This document shows positions 1 to 5,676 of a DNA stretch of 9,679 nucleotides, in pieces. The DNA comes from Pseudomonadota bacterium. GTDB taxonomy: Bacteria; Myxococcota; Polyangia; Polyangiales; Polyangiaceae. Under the pieces are notes generated by a model, which saw only the letters and a program-made list of their open reading frames with translations, did not search any database and had not been told where the DNA came from. Location: NCBI GenBank assembly GCA_023419055.1, contig JAEZYO010000083.1, positions 1 to 9,679 on the forward strand, read 5' to 3'. The position numbers and the translations under genes are program-made. How positions within the stretch are numbered: the first letter of the stretch is position 1; the number at the start of each line of letters is the position of its first letter.

Positions 1-217
1 TGCCGGTTGCTCCAGCGCCCGTCGTACCTCCTACGCCCGTGGATGCACCTGCGCCCGTGGATGCACCTGCGCCCGTCGACGCGCCGGTGCCCCCACTGGA
101 AGAGCCACCGGTCGAGTCGTCGTCTTCGCTGCGACCGCCGCAGCTCGGAAGCATCGCGATGAGCGAGGCCGCCGACATCAGCGCGACCGGCAGAATCTGC
201 CTCGAGCGAGCGATCAT
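1..217 (-). CDS. Lipoprotein N-terminus, fourth member of the Kunitz lipoprotein array (partial)
   Basis: Only the first 72 codons are in the window; the gene runs off the left edge. It begins with ATG at 217, whose A is the last base of the previous gene's TGA stop (TGATG), so translation is probably coupled. The product opens with Arg residues, a hydrophobic segment and a lipobox L-P-S-C with Cys26 as the lipidated residue. An acidic patch (EDDD) and a Gly/Ala/Ser/Thr linker follow, including GAST/GAG repeats. The three complete upstream genes have the same architecture, so a Kunitz domain and Cys-rich modules are expected beyond the edge, but none is visible here. The protein is presumably exported and anchored in the outer membrane or on the cell surface. 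A lipoprotein is nearly certain; the Kunitz assignment rests on context alone. Confidence 0.8.
   Translation of the reverse strand, partial: MIARSRQILPVALMSAASLIAMLPSCGGRSEDDDSTGGSSSGGTGASTGAGASTGAGASTGVGGTTGAGATG
34..78. repeat. 18-bp tandem repeat in linker coding sequence
   Basis: The unit CGCCCGTGGATGCACCTG occurs twice without mismatch (34-51 and 52-69). A third copy starts at 70 and diverges after about 7 bases. Read on the minus strand in the lipoprotein frame it encodes a six-residue Gly/Ala/Ser/Thr repeat in the linker after the lipidated cysteine. Such repeats can change copy number by slippage and so vary the linker length. Confidence 0.8.
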
Positions 218-1137
218 CACGGAGCCTCCGCGACAACGCAGCGGTTCGCGTCGCAGCTTGCCACGTAGCCCTCGGGCTCGATCGGCACGCACGGAGGGCA
301 CGCCCCGGGCTCGGAAGCGCAGACGAGCTCGGACAGCGCCGCCTCGTCGCTGAGGGCCATCAGATCGTCGACGCCATCTCCGCAACCTTCACAGCAGCGA
401 GTGCCGTGCCGGAGCGAGCAGTCGGAAGCGCTCTCGCATGCCGTGACGGGTGTCGTTCGGAGGTCGACGGCTTTGCAGCGACCGGCCTCGCAGGTAGCCG
501 TGAAATACGTGTCGGTCGCTTCTTCGGGAGGGGGCGGAGGGCAATAGATTGCGGGGCAACCGACGAGCTCACACCTCTGGGCCTTTCGATACGCGTCCAG
601 GTACGCGACGTTCAGGGCGACCCAAGACTCGAGCGTGCTCGGCCCGCAAACGCCGCAACAAGAAGCGGTCGTGACCATGCAATCCGAGTTCTCGGTGCAC
701 GTGTCGAAAGGCTTCGACCCACAGGCTGTCTCGCACGCCTCGAAGGTCTCGAAGTTGTTTTCGTTGCCACCGCAGCCGCCGTAGACGAACGACTCGCAGA
801 CCCCGGTCGCGGAGTTGTGGAAGAAGCGAGGGATCGCCCCATCGCAATCTCCACCCTCTGCCGGGAGCGAACAGATCGCGGACGGCTCCCCCGCCGCGCC
901 GCCGCTCGGGTTCCCGGTTCCGGCCGTACCGGCTCCGCCGGTTCCGGAGCTGGAGCTGCCACCCCCTCCACCTCTGCCCGCGCTCGTCCCGCCGCTACCC
1001 GTGCCTGCGGTCCCGCTTCCGGCTCTCGCGCCCGTGCCTCCGCCGTCATCGTCGTCGCGCTGCGCATTCCCGCCGCAGCTCACCAAGATGGAGAGGACGG
1101 CGAACGGAAGCGCGAGGAGGAAGGGTGAAGAATTCAT
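217..1137 (-). CDS. Lipoprotein with Kunitz/BPTI domain and two Cys-rich modules (copy with P1 = Asp)
   Basis: 306 aa. ATG at 1137 is preferred over the longer open frame because AAAGGA lies 6 nt upstream, a signal peptide starts at once, and the upstream gene stops 11 bp before it. Signal peptide with lipobox L-V-S-C (Cys21), Asp-rich patch, then a Gly/Ser/Thr linker to about residue 85. The Kunitz domain has Cys 89, 98, 114, 122, 135 and 139, exactly the 9-16-8-13-4 spacing of BPTI, plus RFFHN, YGGC and NNF signatures. The residue after the second Cys (P1) is Asp99, so a trypsin-inhibitor role is unlikely. Two 10-Cys modules follow (about 147-221 and 234-300), each with C-x5-C, a CC pair and a terminal C-x4-C. 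Module A has extra residues and a five-proline run near 200. Kunitz domains are mostly known as animal protease inhibitors; here the target is unknown. Probably surface-anchored. Confidence 0.92.
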   Translation of the reverse strand: MNSSPFLLALPFAVLSILVSCGGNAQRDDDDGGGTGARAGSGTAGTGSGGTSAGRGGGGGSSSSGTGGAGTAGTGNPSGGAAGEPSAICSLPAEGGDCDGAIPRFFHNSATGVCESFVYGGCGGNENNFETFEACETACGSKPFDTCTENSDCMVTTASCCGVCGPSTLESWVALNVAYLDAYRKAQRCELVGCPAIYCPPPPPEEATDTYFTATCEAGRCKAVDLRTTPVTACESASDCSLRHGTRCCEGCGDGVDDLMALSDEAALSELVCASEPGACPPCVPIEPEGYVASCDANRCVVAEAP

Positions 1138-1148
1138 TGGGGATCCTT

Positions 1149-2018
1149 TCAGGGGAGGAGCTCTTCGACGACGCAGCGGTTCGCCTGACAATCGGCAACG
1201 ACTCCACCGGGCTCGACCGGAACGCACTCCGGACAGGGGGTGCGCTCTTCCGAGCAAACCAGCTTCGACAGGGCGGCGCGGTTCGATACCGCGATGACGT
1301 CGCCGCCGCCGCAACCTTCACAACAACTCGAGCCGATGCGGAGCGAGCAATCGGACGGCGCCTCACACTCGGTCACGTCGGTCGTCCGCAAATCGACGGC
1401 GATGCAGCGGTTCGCCTGACACGTCGCGACGAAGTAGCCACGTACCGAGGTAGCGGGATCGGGCTCGGGACAGGGACCGCACGCAATGCCGTTGCAGCCT
1501 CGGATCGCGTCGTAGGCAGCGTCGCTCTCGACGTTGATGGCGATGAAATCGGCGACTTTACTGGGCTCACAGGCGCCGCAACAGCCCTTTGCTCGGAGCA
1601 CGCAGTCAGCGTTGTCTTCACAAAGGTCGAGCGCCTTCGAGCCACAGGCTGCCTGGCACTCCTCGAAGGTCTCGAAGTTGTTCTCGTTGCCACCGCAGCC
1701 CCCGTAGAGGAACGACTCACACACTCCGCTCGCTGGATTGTGAAAGAAGCGCTGAAAGGCGGCCGTGCAGCTCCCGATGACGGCCGGTAGCGAGCAGAGC
1801 GCGGGCTCTCCTCCGGCGCCGCCGCTCGGGTTCCCGCTACCGCCCGCACCCGTGCCGACGGCGCCCGAGGCCCCGCCACGACCAGCACCTCCCTCACCTG
1901 CGCTCGTGCCGCCGCTGCTGGCCTCGGACCCATCGCGCGTGTTGCCGCCGCAACTCACGAGCGCGCTCGCGGCGATCGACGCGAGGCAAACCACGGTGAT
2001 GCGCAAAGAAATCGTCAT
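1149..2018 (-). CDS. Lipoprotein with Kunitz/BPTI domain and two Cys-rich modules (copy with P1 = Thr)
   Basis: 289 aa. ATG at 2018 overlaps the TGA of the upstream gene by four bases (ATGA), a classic translational-coupling arrangement. The upstream in-frame extension is rejected because it lies wholly within that gene. Signal peptide with lipobox L-V-S-C (Cys23), then a Gly/Ser-rich linker ending near residue 72. Kunitz domain with Cys 75, 84, 100, 108, 121 and 125 at BPTI spacing; P1 is Thr85 followed by Ala-Ala. Module A runs C133-C205 and module B C218-C282. They share the pattern C-x5-C-x6/7-CC-x2-C, a central C-x4-6-C-x2-C, and a closing C-Q-A-N-R-C, so they look like an internal duplication. 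This is the closest paralogue of the downstream gene: a 58-bp Kunitz segment differs at only three positions. Ligand or target protease unknown. Confidence 0.92.
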   Translation of the reverse strand: MTISLRITVVCLASIAASALVSCGGNTRDGSEASSGGTSAGEGGAGRGGASGAVGTGAGGSGNPSGGAGGEPALCSLPAVIGSCTAAFQRFFHNPASGVCESFLYGGCGGNENNFETFEECQAACGSKALDLCEDNADCVLRAKGCCGACEPSKVADFIAINVESDAAYDAIRGCNGIACGPCPEPDPATSVRGYFVATCQANRCIAVDLRTTDVTECEAPSDCSLRIGSSCCEGCGGGDVIAVSNRAALSKLVCSEERTPCPECVPVEPGGVVADCQANRCVVEELLP

Positions 2019-2950
2019 GGCGGCGGACTCTGCGCCTCGACCACGCAGCGACCGCCCTGGCAATCAGCGGTGAAGCCCTCGGGATCGCCAGGCGCGCACG
2101 CCAGACAGGGAGGAAGCACCGCCGGACAGACGAGCTCGGAGAGCGCGACCTCGTCAGAGACGGCGATGATCTCGTTTCCGCCGCAGCCTTCGCAGCAGCT
2201 CGCCCCGAACCTGAGCGAGCAATCGGAAGGTTGAGAGCAGGAGGTCGCCTGCGTCGCTCGGAGGTCGACGGCAACGCAGCGTCCGGCCTCACACGTCGCG
2301 ACGAAATAAGGCCGATTCGAGACGCCAGGCTCGGGCGGGAGGCACGGCGCGCAGTCGACGAGCTCGCAATTTTGAGTTTTCCTGTACTGATCGGTGTGCT
2401 CGACGTTCAACGCGATGAAGTCGGAGAGTTGGCTCGGCTCACAACCACCGCAACAGCTCCGCGCCGCGAGCAGGCAATCGCCGTTGTCCTCGCAGGAGTC
2501 GAGCGGCTTCGAGGCGCAGGCGGCTTCGCACTCCGCAAGCGTCTCGAAGTTGTTCTCGTTGCCCTCGCATCCACCGTAAATGAAGGGTTCGCAGAACCCC
2601 GTCTCGGCGTTGTGGAAGAAGCGCGGAAAGTACGCGTTACAGGAGCCCGACTGCGCCGGCAGCTCACAAAGCGACGGCGACGTGCTGCCCCCCGTCGCGC
2701 CCGCTCCGGTGGTACCGCCCACGGCCCCAGCTCCCCCCGCGGCGCCAGTCCCGTTACCGCTGCCGCCCGCGCTGCTCTTGCCGCCGCTTCCTGGGCTGCC
2801 GCCCTTTCCGCCGGAGCTACCTCCGCTGCCCGCCCCGCTGCCGCCCGAGCCTCCGTCGTCTTCGACGTCCGTCGCTCCACCGCAGCTCGCGGCCGAAAAT
2901 CCCAGCGCTACGGCGAGAGCGAGCGCAGAAAACGACCGATGAGGCGTCAT
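2015..2950 (-). CDS. Lipoprotein with Kunitz/BPTI domain and two Cys-rich modules (copy with P1 = Asn)
   Basis: 311 aa and first gene of the tandem array, so its upstream region (2951-3065) should hold the operon promoter. ATG at 2950 gives a clean signal peptide with lipobox A-A-S-C (Cys23). The Shine-Dalgarno match is weak (AGG five bases before the start). The linker is the longest of the complete copies (about residues 24-92, mostly Gly, Ser, Ala and Thr after an acidic EDD patch). The Kunitz domain has Cys 95, 104, 120, 128, 141 and 145, all at BPTI spacing; P1 is Asn105, then Ala-Tyr-Phe. Cys-rich module A spans C153-C225 and B spans C238-C302, with ten cysteines each. The protein ends in a Pro-rich tail. 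Its sequence is more diverged than the two downstream copies are from each other, so it probably split off earlier. A surface-exposed binding or anti-protease protein is inferred; the target is unknown. Confidence 0.92.
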   Translation of the reverse strand: MTPHRSFSALALAVALGFSAASCGGATDVEDDGGSGGSGAGSGGSSGGKGGSPGSGGKSSAGGSGNGTGAAGGAGAVGGTTGAGATGGSTSPSLCELPAQSGSCNAYFPRFFHNAETGFCEPFIYGGCEGNENNFETLAECEAACASKPLDSCEDNGDCLLAARSCCGGCEPSQLSDFIALNVEHTDQYRKTQNCELVDCAPCLPPEPGVSNRPYFVATCEAGRCVAVDLRATQATSCSQPSDCSLRFGASCCEGCGGNEIIAVSDEVALSELVCPAVLPPCLACAPGDPEGFTADCQGGRCVVEAQSPPP

Positions 2951-2999
2951 CGACGCCTATGTAGCAAGTCCTGCACCAGAGGGAATTCAGCAGAGCAAC

Positions 3000-3015
3000 T
3001 CCCCGCGCGCGGGGA
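3000..3015. promoter_or_regulatory. 16-bp perfect palindrome upstream of the Kunitz operon
   Basis: TCCCCGCGCGCGGGGA is fully self-complementary and lies 50-65 bp upstream of the first array gene and about 50 bp past the stop of the gene at 3066-3632. It has no loop and no following T-run, so an operator for a dimeric regulator is at least as likely as a terminator. GC-only palindromes can also arise by chance in this composition. Confidence 0.4.
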
Positions 3016-3041
3016 CGAACCACGATCCCAGAGCCCGTCGA

Positions 3042-3058
3042 GTGCCAATTTGTGCCAA
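3042..3058. promoter_or_regulatory. Direct repeat GTGCCAA-TTT-GTGCCAA, candidate operator
   Basis: Two perfect 7-bp copies separated by TTT give a 10-bp period, about one helical turn, so a protein could contact both on the same DNA face. On the minus strand it reads TTGGCAC-AAA-TTGGCAC, about 92-108 bp upstream of the first Kunitz gene and just after the stop of the neighbouring gene. It resembles a sigma-54 element, but the GG-to-GC spacing is one base short, so an activator or repressor site is the better guess. Confidence 0.4.
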
Positions 3059-3065
3059 GCGAAAC

Positions 3066-3632
3066 CTAGGCCCAGCGCGCTTCCATCTCGGCAGAATCGC
3101 TGCGGTCACCGCCGCCGCTCACGATGCGCAACCGCACGAATTTCGCGCCCGCGATCTCGAGCAGGGACTCGCACGAGCCCGCGATCTCGTTCCACATGTT
3201 CTCGTCGAAGCCCGTGCAGCCGGTGCACCTCGCCCGGATGAAGCCGCGCCGTGACTCGTCGATCGCGAAGGAGCCGGTGTCGTAGTAGGTATTGAAGACG
3301 CGCTGCGACATGCCGACCAGGGCTTGGGGCGAGATGAGCTTGGCGAGGATCTGTTTGTGGACCCCAGCCATGTCATGACGCGCCGCGAGCTTGCCGATCT
3401 CACGCGCGAGATCGGGTCCTTCTCCGGTCGTGAGGCGAAAGGCGCGGAAACAAGCCTTGTAGAGCTCGATCGAGTACCAGTTCGTCGCGAGGATGGTGCG
3501 ATAGCGAAACCCCTCCGCGAGCTCGGCGGGTAGGTGCTCCTCGAGACGGTCCCGGGCTCCTCGACCTCGAAGCTCGGTGAAGCAGAGCTCGATGGTCTTG
3601 AACGCAACGCCCTTGACCTTGGGCTCGGTCAT
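3066..3632 (-). CDS. Uncharacterised 188-aa protein, tentatively DUF2378/TIGR02265-like
   Basis: Starts at ATG 3632 with GGGAG three bases upstream; ends in TAG. No signal peptide or membrane segment, so probably cytosolic. The N-terminal half looks helical (GVAFKTIELCF, the HLPAEL segment, NWYSIELYKACFRAF). The C-terminal third has FNTYYDTG (113-120), C136-x2-C139, W147 and an ending with LLEIAGAKFVRLRI. The overall shape, length and ending recall the myxobacterial paralogous family DUF2378/TIGR02265, and more distantly V4R or heme-NO-binding-like folds; this is recalled from general appearance, not from a search. The two close cysteines could bind a metal or form a redox pair, but there is no direct evidence. 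It sits alone between the Kunitz operon (115 bp downstream) and the OmpA gene (192 bp upstream) on the same strand. Function unknown. Confidence 0.75.
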   Translation of the reverse strand: MTEPKVKGVAFKTIELCFTELRGRGARDRLEEHLPAELAEGFRYRTILATNWYSIELYKACFRAFRLTTGEGPDLAREIGKLAARHDMAGVHKQILAKLISPQALVGMSQRVFNTYYDTGSFAIDESRRGFIRARCTGCTGFDENMWNEIAGSCESLLEIAGAKFVRLRIVSGGGDRSDSAEMEARWA

Positions 3633-3777
3633 TCGCTCCCGACACAGGATGTCACTGCGCGGTCTCGCACGCTACTCTTCTGCGTAGATTCGCCTACCCC
3701 GAGGGAGGCCCAGGGCGAGAAGGCGGCGGTCGAGCGGCGCTTTCGTCCGTGATTCGAGCGCGACCAGCCGATCCGAC

Positions 3778-3808
3778 CCCTTCGGCCCGGTCGCTCCGAG
3801 CCGAAGGG
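3778..3808 (-). terminator. Strong hairpin after the OmpA-family gene
   Basis: On the minus-strand transcript, arms CCCUUCGGCUCGG and CCGGGCCGAAGGG form a 13-bp stem with one G-U wobble around the loop AGCGA, starting 16 bases after the OmpA stop codon. On the plus transcript the wobble becomes a C-A mismatch, which favours action on the minus strand. No U-run follows, so it may be a non-canonical terminator or a 3'-end stabiliser. Confidence 0.6.
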
Positions 3809-3824
3809 TGAAGGTTGGGCGAGG

Positions 3825-5567
3825 CTAGTTGGCTCCGGACAGGATCTTGAACTCGACGCGCCGGTTCTTGGCGCGCCCCTCGTCCGTGTCGTTCGTCGCG
3901 ACGGGCTTGTTCGGACCGAAGCCCTCGCTCTCGAGGCGGCTCGCAGCGATGCCCTTGTTGATGAGGTAGTTCTTGCAAGCAGCCGCGCGCTCCTTGCTCA
4001 AGCGCATGTTGAGCGCCAGCGCGCCGCGGTTGTCCGTGTGACCGTAGACGCCGACTCGATACTCGGGGCGCGACTCCATCAAGGTCACGACCTCGTCGAG
4101 GATCGGGTAGCTGCCGGGCTTGATCACGGCCTTGCCGAACTCGAACTCGATCGGCTGGAGGATCTCGACCTCACCGGTCTCGCTGACGCGGGTGAGCGTC
4201 GGGCAACCGTTCTTCTCCGCGATCTTGTTGCGCGGACCGGGCTCGGTCGGGCACCTGTCTTCTGCGTCGGGGATCTTGTCGTTGTCGACGTCTTCCTCGG
4301 GGCAGCCGTCCTCGTCCTGAACGCCGTCCTTGTCCTCCGGCTTGTCCGGGCACTGGTCGACGTTGTCGGGGATGCCGTCCTTGTCGCGATCGGAGCTCGC
4401 AGGGCAGCCGTCGGTGGGAGCCGGGGGCTTGCCGTCCTCTTTCTCGTCCGGACACTTGTCGACAGCGTCGGGATAGCCGTCGCCGTCGCGATCGGGCTCG
4501 TAGTCCTCGACGTCCGGAATCACCTTCACCTTGGGAGGAGGCGACGCTGGCTCGACGTCTTTCAACGTGAACCAGTAGCCGATCGAGACCAGGATGCGGA
4601 AGTCGGGGGCGCCGTAGCCGGTGGCGAGGCGAGTGCCCGCGCCGCCCATGGCCCAGAGCTGCTGCTTGCGATCGATCAGCATGCGCGCCTGCGCGAGCCA
4701 CTCGATGTCGGTGTTTCGGCCTTTGAAGAAGCTGCTTTCGTCGTCGGGGCCGAGCGGGACGAGGCCAGTCGTGCCCCAGAGCTCCGCGCCGATGCGGAGC
4801 TTGTCCTCGCGGAGCGGGACGTACGCGCCGAAGGCCCAGCGGAGCTCCGTGCCGGTGTAGAGATCGCCCTCTTCACCGCCGATGCTGCGCTCGGGTCGGA
4901 AGTGCGGACCCAGGTTGCCGCTCAAGAAGAACTTGCCGAAATCGACGTCGCCCAACCCGAGCAGGTAGCCGGAGAGCCCGTCGTCACCCGCGAACGCAGG
5001 CGACGCACCCGTAGGAGCGAACAGCGCGCCACCGACACCGATCCGGATGTTGCGGCGATCGTTCTCGAACAACTTCACGCGCGCGTCGAAGCGGAGATCG
5101 TGCGCGGCCACCGGGTTGTCACCGATGCCGCCGGTCCCGACGCCCGCGCCCTGAGGATCGTCACCCGCGAACTTGTAAGCAGTGACCGGGAGCGAGATGT
5201 TGAAGCTTGCGCGATTCGCGACCTGCACACCCGCGTTGAAGTAGAGGATGAGCTGACCCTGAACCGGATTGTCGATCTCCTCGCGCGCCACCGGATCGTC
5301 GGTCACGGCCGTGTCGCGCAGTGGGTTGTGCGTGTAGCCGAGCGCCGCTTGCCCGTAGAAGCGCGTGACGTCGTACATCTTCGGGCGCCACACCATGAAC
5401 CCGTCGTCGGGCGCACCGGAAATCTGCGCGCGATCGAGGTAGAAATAGTCCGATTGCGCCTCCGCCTCGTTGGCGGAGAGCAAGCACCCCGAAAGCGCCG
5501 AAATCAGGACGCCAAACGCTCCGCGCCGGCGCCGCAAAACCTCTCTCAACCGCTCGATTAGCAGCAC
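3825..5567 (-). CDS. OmpA-family outer-membrane protein with thrombospondin type 3 repeats
   Basis: 580 aa. The N-terminus has an Arg-rich stretch and hydrophobic core, with probable signal peptidase I cleavage after A-E-A (about residue 37). Residues ~39-340 alternate in the manner of a membrane barrel and end in the aromatic YWFTLKD. Residues 359-456 hold three pairs of TSP3-type repeats (DxDxDGxPDxxDxCP, six CP motifs), a rigid calcium-binding spacer. Residues ~457-580 form an OmpA C-terminal domain with HTDNRG (510-515) and LSKERA. D512 and R527 correspond to the residues that bind diaminopimelate in peptidoglycan, so the protein should tether the outer membrane to the wall. Start chosen: GTG at 5567, the first start after an in-frame stop; GAGGAG lies 14 nt upstream, rather far, so the start is less certain than the product. 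A sequence LSGC in the signal could be misread as a lipobox. Confidence 0.93.
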   Translation of the reverse strand: MLLIERLREVLRRRRGAFGVLISALSGCLLSANEAEAQSDYFYLDRAQISGAPDDGFMVWRPKMYDVTRFYGQAALGYTHNPLRDTAVTDDPVAREEIDNPVQGQLILYFNAGVQVANRASFNISLPVTAYKFAGDDPQGAGVGTGGIGDNPVAAHDLRFDARVKLFENDRRNIRIGVGGALFAPTGASPAFAGDDGLSGYLLGLGDVDFGKFFLSGNLGPHFRPERSIGGEEGDLYTGTELRWAFGAYVPLREDKLRIGAELWGTTGLVPLGPDDESSFFKGRNTDIEWLAQARMLIDRKQQLWAMGGAGTRLATGYGAPDFRILVSIGYWFTLKDVEPASPPPKVKVIPDVEDYEPDRDGDGYPDAVDKCPDEKEDGKPPAPTDGCPASSDRDKDGIPDNVDQCPDKPEDKDGVQDEDGCPEEDVDNDKIPDAEDRCPTEPGPRNKIAEKNGCPTLTRVSETGEVEILQPIEFEFGKAVIKPGSYPILDEVVTLMESRPEYRVGVYGHTDNRGALALNMRLSKERAAACKNYLINKGIAASRLESEGFGPNKPVATNDTDEGRAKNRRVEFKILSGAN

Positions 5568-5596
5568 GGCAAACGAACGTACTCCTCGCGGCGCGA

Positions 5597-5615
5597 CATT
5601 GAAAGTCGTTCAATG
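5597..5615. promoter_or_regulatory. 7-bp inverted repeat upstream of the OmpA gene
   Basis: CATTGAA-AGTCG-TTCAATG has perfect 7-bp arms and a 5-bp spacer, 30-48 bp upstream of the GTG start. It is AT-rich against a very GC-rich background, which makes chance less likely. It could be an operator overlapping the promoter or a small leader hairpin. Confidence 0.4.
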
Positions 5616-5635
5616 CCTCGGCCGGGTGGCCAGGC
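5615..5635 (-). terminator. Possible hairpin after the CAP-domain gene
   Basis: The minus transcript can pair GCCU-GGCC with GGCC-G-AGGC around loop ACCC (8 bp with one bulged base), about 40 bases after the CAP gene's stop. No U-run follows. It abuts the inverted repeat in front of the OmpA gene. Weak evidence. Confidence 0.3.
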
Positions 5636-5676
5636 CCGCGCCCGGTGTGTGGGATACCAGCGCCCTCGAAGCTGCC

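Noticed and set aside
39..353. Plus-strand open frame rich in Ala-Pro-Val-Asp repeats
   Set aside because: It is the antisense reading of the lipoprotein linker and of the downstream end of the adjacent gene; the repeats come from the 18-bp linker repeat.
3042..3058. Sigma-54 promoter (TTGGCAC-AAATT-GGCAC)
   Set aside because: The GG-to-GC spacing is one base too short, and the TTGC half is not matched.
4038..5561. 507-codon open frame on the plus strand
   Set aside because: It lies wholly antisense to the OmpA-family gene, has a biased Arg/Val/Asp composition and shows no recognisable domain. It is a by-product of high GC.
5558..5599. 13-codon upstream open frame before the OmpA gene (minus strand)
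   Set aside because: It starts with ATG inside the inverted repeat and overlaps the GTG start, but has no ribosome-binding site and no known leader-peptide features.
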